Assembly: GCF_900187505.1 (NCBI RefSeq)
Contig: NZ_FYDL01000010.1
Span: 224,257 to 288,256 of the forward strand
Origin: Pseudomonas sp. Irchel s3h17
Lineage (GTDB): Bacteria > Pseudomonadota > Gammaproteobacteria > Pseudomonadales > Pseudomonadaceae
Length of the DNA stretch: 64,000 nucleotides
Direction of reading: 5' to 3'
This document shows positions 44,023 to 52,183 of this stretch, one piece after another. A program made the translations under genes and the position numbers. The notes under the pieces are model-generated. The model ran no database searches, was not told the DNA's origin, and was given only the letters and a program-made list of their open reading frames with translations. Positions within the stretch are counted from its first letter, which is position 1, and each line of letters begins with the position of its first letter.

Positions 44023-44916
44023 TCAGCGTAATTGCGCTTCGGGCAGTGTCAGTGTGCGGGGAATCAGCAGAGCATCCCAGTGCCTGGTCCCCCACGTAAG
44101 TACCTCGGCGGGCGTTGCGCCATCGAGTGCCGGGTCCGGCTGTTGTCCCAGTGCACGCAGGGCGCGCAACAATAGTGGGGTGGCCTGGTCTTCGGTCAGC
44201 GGCGGCGAACGGTAGGATTTACCGAGTTTGTTACCGTCCGGCTGGGTAATCAATGGCAGGTGCAGGTAACGCGGTTGCGCCAGGCCCAGCAGTTCCTGCA
44301 GGTACAGTTGGCGCGGGGTGGAGTCGAGCAGGTCGGCACCGCGCACGATGTCGGTGACGCCTTGCCAGGCATCGTCCAGCACCACCGCCAGTTGATAGGC
44401 GTACAGCCCGTCGCGGCGGCGAATCACGAAATCGCCGACATCACGGCCCAGGTGCTGGCGGTACTCGCCCTGCACCCGGTCGGTGAAGTGATACTCAAGC
44501 TCTGGAACCCGCAGGCGGATCGCCGCGTCTTCGCGGGCGTGGCCGGCGTTGCGGCACAGCCCCGGGTATATCCCGTGGTAGGGCGCCAGTTGTTTGCGCG
44601 AGCAGGTGCAGGCGTAGGCCAGTCCGTGGTTGAACAGTTGGTTCACGACCTGCAGGTAGGCGTCGTGGCGTTCGCTCTGGCGGACCATCTCGCCGTCCCA
44701 TTCAAAGCCGTAGCTTTCCAGGGCCTTGAGGATCGCGGTCTGGGCACCGGGTTCTTCCCGGGGTGGGTCGAGGTCTTCCATGCGCAGCAGCCAGCGGCCG
44801 CCGGCGGCGCGTGCGTCGAGGTAGGACGCCAGTGCCGCGACCAGCGAGCCAAAATGCAGGTGCCCGCTGGGGGTGGGGGCGAAGCGCCCGATGTAGGGGG
44901 AGGTGGTGGCAGTCAT
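44023..44916 (-). CDS. gluQRS: Glutamyl-Q tRNA(Asp) synthetase
   Basis: Attaches glutamate to queuosine in the anticodon of tRNA-Asp. The 297-residue protein is a truncated glutamyl-tRNA synthetase: class I HIGH-like motif APTPSGHLHFGSLVAALASY, zinc residues ACTCSRKQL and CR in the insertion, and a KMSKS-like NKLGKSYRSP, without an anticodon-binding domain. Start: MTATTSPYIGRF; ten upstream codons are open but unlikely. Its position downstream of dksA is typical; a REPIN and the dksA terminator lie between. Confidence 0.95.
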   Translation of the reverse strand: MTATTSPYIGRFAPTPSGHLHFGSLVAALASYLDARAAGGRWLLRMEDLDPPREEPGAQTAILKALESYGFEWDGEMVRQSERHDAYLQVVNQLFNHGLAYACTCSRKQLAPYHGIYPGLCRNAGHAREDAAIRLRVPELEYHFTDRVQGEYRQHLGRDVGDFVIRRRDGLYAYQLAVVLDDAWQGVTDIVRGADLLDSTPRQLYLQELLGLAQPRYLHLPLITQPDGNKLGKSYRSPPLTEDQATPLLLRALRALGQQPDPALDGATPAEVLTWGTRHWDALLIPRTLTLPEAQLR

Positions 44917-44953
44917 GAGGGCGATGTTACTTGTATGGGCTAACACGGACCAC

Positions 44954-45046
44954 CTGTGGGAGCGGGCTTGCTCGCGAAGGGGTCATCAGCTTCAACACTT
45001 ATGCTGACTGATACACCGCTTTCGCGAGCAAACCCGCTCCCACAGG
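44954..45046. repeat. REPIN, TGTGGGAGCGGGCTTGCTCGCGA type
   Basis: CTGTGGGAGCGGGCTTGCTC (44954-44973) faces an inverted copy ending at 45046 (one mismatch, AAACCCGCTCCCACAG), about 50 bases apart. Same family as the element at 8098-8187. Confidence 0.92.
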
Positions 45047-45072
45047 GTTTGTGGCGTGGCAAATGCCGGAAA

Positions 45073-45101
45073 CAAAAAACGGAGCGTTCGCACGCTCCGT
45101 T
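45073..45101 (-). terminator. Terminator of dksA
   Basis: Stem ACGGAGCGT / ACGCTCCGT with a T-run (TTTTTTGTTT) on the minus strand, about 20 bases past the dksA stop. Confidence 0.92.
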
Positions 45102-45119
45102 CTTGAGTCAAATCGACGC

Positions 45120-45563
45120 TTATTTGCCGACTTGTTTTTCCTTGATTTCTGCAAGGGTCTTGCAATCGACGCACATGTCGGCGGTAGGGCGGGCTTCAAG
45201 ACGACGAATGCCGATCTCGACACCGCACGACTCGCACCAACCGTATTCTTCGTCTTCGATCAGTTGCAGGGTCTTGTCGATCTTCTTGATCAACTTGCGT
45301 TCACGGTCGCGGGCACGCAGTTCGAGGCTGAATTCTTCTTCCTGGCTGGCACGGTCGGCCGGGTCGGGGAAGTTGGCCGCTTCGTCTTTCATGTGATCAA
45401 CAGTGCGGTCGACTTCCTGCATCAAGTCCTGTTTCCACTTGTTCAGGATCTTGGTGAAGTGATCGCGCATGGGCTTGCCCATGTATTCCTCACCCTTTAC
45501 TTCTTTGTAGGGATCGAAGCCGCTGATCGACTGGTTTGGCTGCTGCTTTGCTTGGGTGGGCAT
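45120..45563 (-). CDS. dksA: RNA polymerase-binding transcription factor DksA
   Basis: Works with ppGpp in the secondary channel of RNA polymerase to shut down stable RNA promoters (such as those at 63.7-63.9 kb) and activate biosynthesis. The 147-residue protein has a coiled coil with tip DPADRAS and the four-cysteine zinc finger CESC...CVDC. Four-cysteine form, not the zinc-free DksA2 type. Confidence 0.97.
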   Translation of the reverse strand: MPTQAKQQPNQSISGFDPYKEVKGEEYMGKPMRDHFTKILNKWKQDLMQEVDRTVDHMKDEAANFPDPADRASQEEEFSLELRARDRERKLIKKIDKTLQLIEDEEYGWCESCGVEIGIRRLEARPTADMCVDCKTLAEIKEKQVGK

Positions 45564-45896
45564 GAAATGGACCGCCTCTACTCTTGTAATCCATTGCGCA
45601 GGATTGCTCCATCACCGACACCTGCCGGCCCTGCGGCTGCAAGCGGGCGAACTTACCAGATCAAATCAGACCGCGCTACTCCCTGATGCCAAGGCTGCGG
45701 CCCGTAAGGCTTGCAAATGGTTGCAAAGCCTTGTCTGGCGGCTCTGGAGACCTGATCAATTATTGATTTTAGTCAATCCTGACACTTGTGCAGGCACTCA
45801 CTTGCCAGTGAGTCCGGGCTTTGTGACTGTATTAGGTTCTCGCTTGTTCCCGCGCTTGGGTAGAATCAGTTTTTTACCCCCGTTGAAGGAAGGCTA
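45564..45896. other. Divergent intergenic region, dksA to aminotransferase gene
   Basis: These 333 bases contain no gene I can support. The right end carries a good ribosome site (GAAGGAAGG) and a TAGAAT box (45860-45865), a possible -10 for the aminotransferase gene; no clean -35 accompanies it. Confidence 0.5.
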
Positions 45897-47069
45897 ATGG
45901 CCCAGCCCTACAGTGCGCGCAGCCGCGCTATCGAACCTTTCCACGTCATGGCATTGCTGGCGCGCGCCAATGAGTTGCAAGCGGCCGGTCATGACGTCAT
46001 TCACCTGGAAATCGGCGAACCGGACTTCACCACGGCCGAGCCGATCATCAAGGCCGGCCAGGCGGCACTGACGGCGGGGAAAACCCGTTACACCGCGGCG
46101 CGGGGCATTCCCGAGCTGCGCGAAGCCATTTCCGGCTTCTATCAGCAGCGTTACGGCCTGGACATCGACCCGCAGCGCATCATGATCACCCCGGGAGGCT
46201 CTGGCGCGTTGCTGCTGGCCAGCGCCTTGCTGGTGGATCCGGGCAAGCACTGGTTGCTGGCCGATCCGGGTTATCCATGCAATCGTCATTTTCTACGCCT
46301 GGTAGAAGGCGCGGCGCAGCTTGTTCCCGTAGGGCCGGACGTGCGTTACCAGCTGACCCCGGACCTGATTGAGCGTTACTGGGACCACGACAGCGTCGGG
46401 GCCCTGGTGGCCTCGCCCGCCAACCCGACCGGCACGATTCTGACCCGCGACGAACTGGCCGGGTTGTCCACCGCGATCAAGGGGCGCAACGGTCACCTGG
46501 TGGTGGATGAGATCTATCACGGCCTGACGTATGGCACCGATGCCGCCAGCGTGCTGGAAGTCGATGACAGCGCCTTTGTGCTCAACAGTTTCTCCAAGTA
46601 TTTCGGCATGACCGGCTGGCGCCTCGGTTGGCTGGTGGCCCCGCAAGCCGCTGTCAGCGAGCTGGAAAAGCTTGCGCAAAACCTCTACATCAGCGCACCG
46701 AGCATGGCCCAGTACGCGGCCCTGGCCTGTTTCGAGCCTGCGACCTTGAGCATTCTCGAAGAGCGGCGGGCGGAGTTCGGGCGTCGGCGCGATTTCCTGC
46801 TGCCGGCCTTGCGTGAGCTGGGCTTCGGTATCGCGGTGGAACCGGAAGGCGCGTTCTATCTGTATGCCGATATCAGCGCCTTTGGCGGTGATGCGTTTGC
46901 CTTCTGTCGGCACTTTCTGGAAACCGAGCACATCGCGTTCACGCCGGGCCTGGATTTCGGCCGGCACCAGGCCGGTCATCACGTTCGTTTCGCCTACACC
47001 CAAAGCCTGCCGCGCCTGCAGGAGGCGGTGGAGCGGATTGCCCGTGGCCTGCGGAGCTGGCAAGGCTGA
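45897..47069 (+). CDS. PLP-dependent aminotransferase, class I (AspC-like)
   Basis: A 390-residue fold-type I aminotransferase. N-terminal VIHLEIGEPDFTTAEPI, central SPANPTGTIL, and NSFSKYFGMTGWRLGWLVAP holding the PLP lysine. Such genes lie beside dksA and sfsA in other Pseudomonas. Annotated members are called 'pyridoxal phosphate-dependent aminotransferase'; substrate is unknown. Its TGA overlaps the sfsA ATG by one base, so the two form an operon. Confidence 0.9.
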   Translation: MAQPYSARSRAIEPFHVMALLARANELQAAGHDVIHLEIGEPDFTTAEPIIKAGQAALTAGKTRYTAARGIPELREAISGFYQQRYGLDIDPQRIMITPGGSGALLLASALLVDPGKHWLLADPGYPCNRHFLRLVEGAAQLVPVGPDVRYQLTPDLIERYWDHDSVGALVASPANPTGTILTRDELAGLSTAIKGRNGHLVVDEIYHGLTYGTDAASVLEVDDSAFVLNSFSKYFGMTGWRLGWLVAPQAAVSELEKLAQNLYISAPSMAQYAALACFEPATLSILEERRAEFGRRRDFLLPALRELGFGIAVEPEGAFYLYADISAFGGDAFAFCRHFLETEHIAFTPGLDFGRHQAGHHVRFAYTQSLPRLQEAVERIARGLRSWQG

Positions 47070-47782
47070 TGCGCTTCGATCCTCCCCTGGAAAAAGGCCG
47101 GCTGATTCGACGCTACAAGCGCTTTCTCGCCGATATCGAAACCGTTGGCGGCGAGATGATCACGATTCACTGTCCGAACACCGGGTCGATGTTCAACTGC
47201 ATGGTCGAGGGCGGACAGGTCTGGTTCAGTCGCTCCAACGACCCGAAACGTAAATTGCCCGGCACCTGGGAAATCAGCGAAACCCCGCAAGGGCGGCTGG
47301 CCTGTGTCAATACGGCGCGGGCCAATGCCTTGGTCGAGGAGGCGCTGAAGGCGGGGGTGATCACCGAGCTCAACGGCTTTACCGCCCTCAAGCGTGAAGT
47401 GCCCTACGGCCAGGAAAACAGTCGCATCGATTTTCGTCTCGACTACCCGCAAGGGCAGGCCTTCGTCGAAGTCAAAAGCGTGACCCTGGGCTTCGACGGT
47501 TCAGCGGTCGCGGCGTTTCCGGATGCCGTGACCCAGCGAGGAGCCAAGCACTTGCGCGAATTGGCGTGCCTGGCGCGGGACGGTATTCGCGCGGTGCAAC
47601 TGTATTGTGTGAACCTGACGGGGATCGACGCGGTGCGTCCGGCCGAGGAAATCGACCCGGGGTATGCGGCCGCCCTGCGTGAGGCGAAGGCGGCCGGCGT
47701 CGAGGTGTTGGCGTATGGCGTGAGCTTGACCGCTGAAGAAGTTCGCGTCGAACGCCGGCTGGAGGTGCTGCTCGGCGCTTAA
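47069..47782 (+). CDS. sfsA: DNA/RNA nuclease SfsA family protein
   Basis: A 237-residue SfsA protein, named from effects on maltose genes in E. coli and related to restriction-type nucleases. Family motifs: HCPNTGSMFNCM, NTARANALVEEAL, SRIDFRLDYPQGQAFVEVKS (nuclease-like D...E-x-K) and PDAVTQRGAKHLREL. It overlaps the aminotransferase gene by one base and its stop overlaps that of the convergent Rieske gene by three bases. Confidence 0.95.
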   Translation: MRFDPPLEKGRLIRRYKRFLADIETVGGEMITIHCPNTGSMFNCMVEGGQVWFSRSNDPKRKLPGTWEISETPQGRLACVNTARANALVEEALKAGVITELNGFTALKREVPYGQENSRIDFRLDYPQGQAFVEVKSVTLGFDGSAVAAFPDAVTQRGAKHLRELACLARDGIRAVQLYCVNLTGIDAVRPAEEIDPGYAAALREAKAAGVEVLAYGVSLTAEEVRVERRLEVLLGA

Positions 47783-48096
47783 GACTGCACCCAGATGCCC
47801 TGAGCGTCTTCCCGGCATGCCAGGGCGCTGAGTGACTGGCCGGCGCAAGGGCCGGCCACGCATTCGCCGTTTTCGATCAGGAACAGAGCGCCATGCGTGG
47901 CGCACTGGATCAGGCTGGCGCTCGGGTCGAGAAACTGATCGGGGTGCCATTCCAGTGCGACCCCGCGATGGGGGCAACGGTTCTCGTAGACATAGACCCG
48001 GCCTTCGCGGCGCACGGCAAACAGCCGCTGGCCATCGATCTCGAACCCGCGGCTGCTGGCATCGACCAGCTCGGCGCTGGTGCAAAGAAACTTCAT
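47779..48096 (-). CDS. Rieske [2Fe-2S] ferredoxin-like protein
   Basis: A 105-residue single-domain Rieske protein. The cluster ligands are seen as C41-P-H43 (NRCPHRGVALEW) and C65-x-x-H68 (IQCATHGALF). No transmembrane segment or oxygenase domain, so it is a soluble electron carrier or a redox-sensing protein. Convergent with sfsA and divergent from the haem transporter operon. Physiological partner unknown. Confidence 0.9.
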   Translation of the reverse strand: MKFLCTSAELVDASSRGFEIDGQRLFAVRREGRVYVYENRCPHRGVALEWHPDQFLDPSASLIQCATHGALFLIENGECVAGPCAGQSLSALACREDAQGIWVQS

Positions 48097-48187
48097 GACT
48101 GTCCTCTTGTGCCGAAGGCGCGGGCCTCTGGCGGCTATGCTGTGGGCGAGTACACATTAGTAAATGTGTCAGTGCTTGACGTGCAAA

Positions 48188-48202
48188 TGGTAACAATTAT
48201 CA
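48188..48202 (+). promoter_or_regulatory. Fur box upstream of the haem transporter operon
   Basis: TGGTAACAATTATCA matches the 7-1-7 Fur motif TGATAAT-N-ATTATCA at 12 of 14 positions. It lies 80 bases before the substrate-binding protein gene, implying iron repression. It is also within 95 bases of the divergent Rieske gene. Confidence 0.8.
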
Positions 48203-48282
48203 AATGCCGGTTCCGCCCGTGGTGAGCGCGTGGCTGAACATGCCTCGATTCTGCGGGAAAACTGTGCAAAGGAAACCCTGTT

Positions 48283-49170
48283 ATGCGCCTGAGTACCCGC
48301 GCCATTGCGCTCTGTGTCGGACTTTTGGTCAACCATGGGGCCGCAGCGGCCGAGTTGCCGCAACGCTGGGTCAGTGCCGGGGGCGCGTTGTCGGAATGGG
48401 TGAGCGCGCTGGGCAGTGAGTCCAGGCTGGTCGGCGTCGACACTACCAGCCAGCACCCTGAATCGCTCAAGGCCTTGCCGAGTATCGGCTATCAGCGCCA
48501 GTTGTCGGCCGAGGGCATTCTGAGCCTGCGTCCGCAGATGTTGATCGGCACCGAAGAAATGGGTCCGCCGCCCGTGTTGTCGCAGATTCGCAGTGCCGGG
48601 GTGCAGGTCGAGTTGTTTTCGGCACAACCGGACCTGGCCACCCTTGAGCGCAATCTGCAGCACCTGGGGCGGTTGCTCGGCAGCGAGGCCCGGGCCACGA
48701 CGGTGTTCCAGGGCTATCGACAGCAAATCGAGCAGCAGCGGGACTGGGTCGCGGCGGCGCAGGCCAAACAGAAGGCACCAGGGGTGTTACTGCTGCTGGG
48801 GCATGCGGGTGGCAAGCCGTTGATCGCTGGTAAAGACACGGCGGCTGACTGGCTGTTGCAGCAGGCGGGTGGGCGTAACCTGGCCACCCATACGGGCTAC
48901 AAGCCGTTTTCCGTCGAATCACTGGCGGGGCTGACCCCGGATGTCCTGGTGTTCTCCGATCGCGCACTGACCGGTGACGCGGCGCGTGCGGCGTTATTCA
49001 AGGAAAACCCGATACTGGCCACGACGCCGGCCGCCAAGGCCGGGCGCGTACTGGAGCTGGACCCGACCCTGTTGGTGGGCGGCCTGGGGCCGCGCTTGCC
49101 GCAAAGCCTGGTCACGCTGTCGGCCGGGTTCTATCCCGCTGAGACTTCCACGGCAACTGCGACCCAATGA
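48283..49170 (+). CDS. Haemin ABC transporter, periplasmic binding protein
   Basis: Carries haem from the outer membrane receptor to the inner-membrane permease. The 295-residue precursor has a signal peptide (cleavage near VNHGAAAAE, residue 23-24) and the PBP fold of the HmuT/PhuT family (ALPSIGYQRQLSAEGILSLR; Tyr70 in GYQRQL sits where PhuT-like proteins have their haem-ligating tyrosine). It overlaps the permease gene by four bases. No TonB-dependent receptor or PhuS-type haem chaperone gene is adjacent. Confidence 0.88.
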   Translation: MRLSTRAIALCVGLLVNHGAAAAELPQRWVSAGGALSEWVSALGSESRLVGVDTTSQHPESLKALPSIGYQRQLSAEGILSLRPQMLIGTEEMGPPPVLSQIRSAGVQVELFSAQPDLATLERNLQHLGRLLGSEARATTVFQGYRQQIEQQRDWVAAAQAKQKAPGVLLLLGHAGGKPLIAGKDTAADWLLQQAGGRNLATHTGYKPFSVESLAGLTPDVLVFSDRALTGDAARAALFKENPILATTPAAKAGRVLELDPTLLVGGLGPRLPQSLVTLSAGFYPAETSTATATQ

Positions 49171-50204
49171 GCACTCTGGTCAAGCCGCGTTCGCTGTTCA
49201 TTGGCCTGAGCCTGCTGTGTGTATTCGCCATTTGGCTGTCATTGGCGTTGGGGCCGGTCAGTTTGCCGTTGCTCGATACCTTGCGCGCGGCGATGCGCCT
49301 GATCGGCCTGCCGGTGGCGGCTGAAGGCCTGGAGCAGGCCGAACTGATTCTTGGGCAGATTCGCCTGCCGCGTACCTTGCTTGGCCTCGCGGTGGGCGGT
49401 GTGCTGGCCTTGTCCGGTGTGGCGATGCAGGGCCTGTTCCGCAACCCGCTGGCGGACCCGGGGCTGGTGGGGGTCTCCAGTGGTGCCGCCCTGGGCGCTG
49501 CAATCGCGATTGTCGGCGGCTCGCTGTCTGGTGGCCTGCCCGAGGCGATCGGTCCTTATGTGTTGTCAGTGTCTGCGTTTCTTGGCGGGCTCGGGGTGAC
49601 GGCACTGGTGTATCGCCTCGGCCGGCGTAATGGGCAGACTAACGTGGCGACCATGTTGCTGGCAGGTATCGCGCTGACTGCACTGGCCGGCTCGGCGGTG
49701 GGCTTGTTCACCTATCTGGCGGACGACGCGACCTTGCGCACACTGACGTTCTGGAACCTGGGCAGTCTGAATGGCGCCAGTTATGCGCGGCTGTGGCCAT
49801 TGCTGCTGGTGAGCATGGCGGTGGCGCTCTGGTTGCCACGCCGGGCGGCGGCGTTGAATGCGTTGTTGCTCGGCGAGTCCGAGGCCGGCCATCTGGGGAT
49901 CAATGTCGAGCGGCTCAAGCGCGAACTGGTGTTTTGTACTGCGCTGGGCGTGGGCGCTGCGGTGGCGGCGGCGGGAATGATCGGCTTCGTCGGGTTGGTG
50001 GTGCCGCACCTGGTGCGCTTGCTGGCCGGGCCCGATCACCGTGTGCTGCTTCCGGCTTCGGTGCTGGCCGGCGCGAGCCTGTTGCTGTTTGCCGACCTGG
50101 TGGCACGCTTGGCACTGGCTCCGGCCGAATTGCCGATCGGTATCGTGACCGCGTTCATCGGCGCGCCGTTCTTTCTCTATTTGCTGCTGCGAGGTCGCGC
50201 CTGA
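49167..50204 (+). CDS. Haemin ABC transporter, FecCD-family permease
   Basis: A 345-residue inner-membrane protein with about ten membrane segments and FecCD-family motifs: IRLPRTLLGLAVGGVLALSG, QGLFRNPLADPGLVGVSSGA, and the coupling sequence GFVGLVVPHLVRLLAGPDHR that contacts the ATPase. The ATG overlaps the upstream stop (ATGA) and its own stop overlaps the ATPase start (TGATG), so all three subunits are translationally coupled. Confidence 0.93.
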   Translation: MSTLVKPRSLFIGLSLLCVFAIWLSLALGPVSLPLLDTLRAAMRLIGLPVAAEGLEQAELILGQIRLPRTLLGLAVGGVLALSGVAMQGLFRNPLADPGLVGVSSGAALGAAIAIVGGSLSGGLPEAIGPYVLSVSAFLGGLGVTALVYRLGRRNGQTNVATMLLAGIALTALAGSAVGLFTYLADDATLRTLTFWNLGSLNGASYARLWPLLLVSMAVALWLPRRAAALNALLLGESEAGHLGINVERLKRELVFCTALGVGAAVAAAGMIGFVGLVVPHLVRLLAGPDHRVLLPASVLAGASLLLFADLVARLALAPAELPIGIVTAFIGAPFFLYLLLRGRA

Positions 50205-50971
50205 TGCTGCGTGTAGAGAACCTGCAGATCCGCCGTGGCCGGAAAATCGTGCTCACGGACATCGATCTTGAACTCCGGCCAGGTGAAGTACTGGGTGTGC
50301 TGGGGCCTAACGGTGCGGGTAAAAGTACACTGCTCGGCGCCTTGTGCGGTGAGCTGCGCCCCGATCAGGGGCGGGTCTGGCTTGATCAGCGCGAACTGAG
50401 TGATTGGCAGGGGGCGCTGCGTGCCCAACGCCTGGCCGTACTGCCCCAGGCTTCGACCCTGGACTTTGCCTTTCGTGTCGAGGAAGTGGTCGGCATGGGC
50501 CGCTTGCCTCATCAAACAGGCCGGATACGCGATGCGCAGATTATTGCCGCCGCGCTGCAGGCCGCCGATGTCGGGCATCTGACCGGGCGCAGCTACACCG
50601 CGCTGTCCGGTGGCGAGCGTCAGCGGGTGCACCTGGCGCGGGTGCTGGCGCAGCTCTGGCCGGGCGAGGCGGGGCAGACCCTGCTGCTCGACGAGCCGAC
50701 CTCCATGCTCGACCCGCTGCATCAGCACACTACCTTGCAGTCGATACGCGAGTTTGCCGATCACGGCGCGGCGGTACTGGTGATACTGCATGATCTGAAT
50801 CTGGCCGCGCGCTACTGCGACCGCATTCTGCTGCTCGAGAATGGCCGTCCCCATGCGCTGGATACGCCGCAGCAGGTCTTGCGCCCTGAACCGCTCAAGG
50901 CCGTGTTCGGTCTGGATGTGTTGGTGCAGCCGCACCCGGAGCGCGGGCATCCGCTGATTATTGCCCGCTGA
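50204..50971 (+). CDS. hmuV: Haemin ABC transporter ATP-binding protein HmuV
   Basis: A 255-residue ABC ATPase: Walker A GPNGAGKS, signature LSGGERQRVHLARVLAQLW, Walker B LLLDEPTSML and the switch histidine in VILHDLNLA. The insert LWPGEAGQT before Walker B is characteristic of HmuV proteins. Last gene of the operon. Start: ATG at 50204, coupled to the permease stop; a much longer open frame upstream is within the permease gene and not real. Confidence 0.92.
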   Translation: MLRVENLQIRRGRKIVLTDIDLELRPGEVLGVLGPNGAGKSTLLGALCGELRPDQGRVWLDQRELSDWQGALRAQRLAVLPQASTLDFAFRVEEVVGMGRLPHQTGRIRDAQIIAAALQAADVGHLTGRSYTALSGGERQRVHLARVLAQLWPGEAGQTLLLDEPTSMLDPLHQHTTLQSIREFADHGAAVLVILHDLNLAARYCDRILLLENGRPHALDTPQQVLRPEPLKAVFGLDVLVQPHPERGHPLIIAR

Positions 50972-51018
50972 AAGAAAGGGCGCCGGATGGTCGTGGGGGG
51001 TAATCACTGTTGGGCGGG

Positions 51019-51133
51019 CAAAAAAAGACCCGGCAAGAGCCGGGTCAAATAACCGTGATTAGCCTGATGAGGAGATAATCTGAGAGTCCGAACCAAGGGC
51101 CTTTCAGAAGATCGGCTGGTCTCGCGACCAGAT
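51019..51133 (-). ncRNA. prrF: PrrF iron-responsive small RNA
   Basis: On the minus strand the RNA begins about ATCTGGTCGCGAGACCAGCC, a stem-loop closely matching the 5' end of P. aeruginosa PrrF1/PrrF2 (CTGGTCGCGAGATCAGCC). It contains the conserved antisense core AGATTATCTCCTCATCAGGC then TAATCACGGTT, and ends in the terminator GACCCGGCTCTTGCCGGGTC followed by seven T residues. About 115 nt, the usual size. PrrF represses iron-containing enzymes (for example sodB, acnA/B, sdh) when iron is scarce. Confidence 0.95.
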
Positions 51134-51135
51134 GC

Positions 51136-51167
51136 GATAATCATAACGATTCTCATTTCTAAGTCAA
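51136..51167 (-). promoter_or_regulatory. Fur-controlled promoter of prrF
   Basis: On the minus strand TTGACT (-35, 51162-51167), a 16-base spacer and TATGAT (-10, 51140-51145), seven bases before the presumed start. A Fur box, GAGAATCGTTATGATTATC (51136-51154), overlaps the -10 and matches the 19-base consensus at 15 positions. Confidence 0.9.
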
Positions 51168-51251
51168 TCAGTCTTTTTTGATTTTTTTTGCCTTTTGCCA
51201 AACGCTTGTTTGGATTGGCCGTCACATACGGGTTCCCGGACCAGCCCTTGC

Positions 51252-51524
51252 TCAATTCTTGTGTCGCGATGAAATGGCGTCCAGTTGCTTGTTGAGGGCG
51301 TCTTTGCGTTCGGCGGGGATGTCATTCCAATGCACATCCATCAGTGCCCCCTCAATGGCATACAACAACACCTTCGACGCGCGAAAACCGCGAGTGCGCA
51401 CCGCCCGGTAAGCGTCCACCGCCCCCAGGCGGCGCAAATCCGAGGCGCTGTGAATGCCTACGGCATGCAGCCATTGGGCTGACGTCTTGCCAAGGTTTTT
51501 CAGATGCTGCAGTTCATCATTCAT
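51252..51524 (-). CDS. TfoX/Sxy C-terminal domain protein
   Basis: A 90-residue protein consisting only of the helix-hairpin-helix-like TfoX-C domain (LQHLKNLGKTSAQWLHAVGI, ALMDVHWNDIPAERKDAL). Full TfoX/Sxy proteins regulate competence; short versions like this are common in Pseudomonas and of unknown role. Start: MNDELQHLKN with an AGGAGG ribosome site; an upstream open frame is not supported. Confidence 0.85.
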   Translation of the reverse strand: MNDELQHLKNLGKTSAQWLHAVGIHSASDLRRLGAVDAYRAVRTRGFRASKVLLYAIEGALMDVHWNDIPAERKDALNKQLDAISSRHKN

Positions 51525-51748
51525 CAAGCCTCCTTGCGACGGCCGAAGAGTGCGTGGGGCGAGCTTCAAAGGAGTGTAGCGGTCAGTAGGAAAAGCGTGG
51601 TTCTTTGGTCGGTTTGAACGCAAAAGCTTCTAAGGCGATGTGCCAGATGGCTCTGGAAGAAGCATTGAGGTTCGTGGGCCGAGTCGTAAAACGATCACCC
51701 AGGCCCGGCGCGGACAGGGACGCCGGACGTAGGCGGACACTTCGCGCG

Positions 51749-52093
51749 TTAACGGGTACGGTAGCGCAGGCGAGTGCCGAAATTCATCGACATCAGAATT
51801 TCGTCGGCCGAGAGCTCCGGGGGAAAGTACGTGCCGGAGATTTGTGCGTGGGCCAGGCTCGCGCCTTCCAGGGAGGCATGGCGAAAGTCGATGCCGCGCA
51901 GGTCGGCGGAGCGGAAATAGGCATCACTGAAGTCGACACCTTCGGCGTTCAGTTCGCGCAGGTCGAGGCCACGAAAGTCGCCGCCCACCATGTCGATGGG
52001 GCCGGTTTTTGGCCTTTCGCGATTAAAACCGGTGATGTCGTCTTTATGCAGCAGGGCGTACAGCGGGGTGTCGAGAAGTCTTGGCTGGCTCAT
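51749..52093 (-). CDS. Pentapeptide repeat protein
   Basis: A 114-residue protein with a central run of A(D/N)LxX pentapeptides (GGDFRGLDLRELNAEGVDFS, DAYFRSADLRGIDFRHASLE, GASLAHA), about ten repeats, forming a right-handed quadrilateral beta-helix. Some members mimic DNA and protect gyrase, but nothing here identifies a target. No signal peptide. It stands alone, with 224 bases of apparently empty sequence toward the TfoX-C gene. Confidence 0.85.
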   Translation of the reverse strand: MSQPRLLDTPLYALLHKDDITGFNRERPKTGPIDMVGGDFRGLDLRELNAEGVDFSDAYFRSADLRGIDFRHASLEGASLAHAQISGTYFPPELSADEILMSMNFGTRLRYRTR

Positions 52094-52183
52094 GGGGCGT
52101 CACCTGTTGGTTTTATGACGCCAGTATAGTGCCACTATCCTGCAAGCGCGAAGCCGGTCAGGGCTTCACGCTTGAAATAGTGT

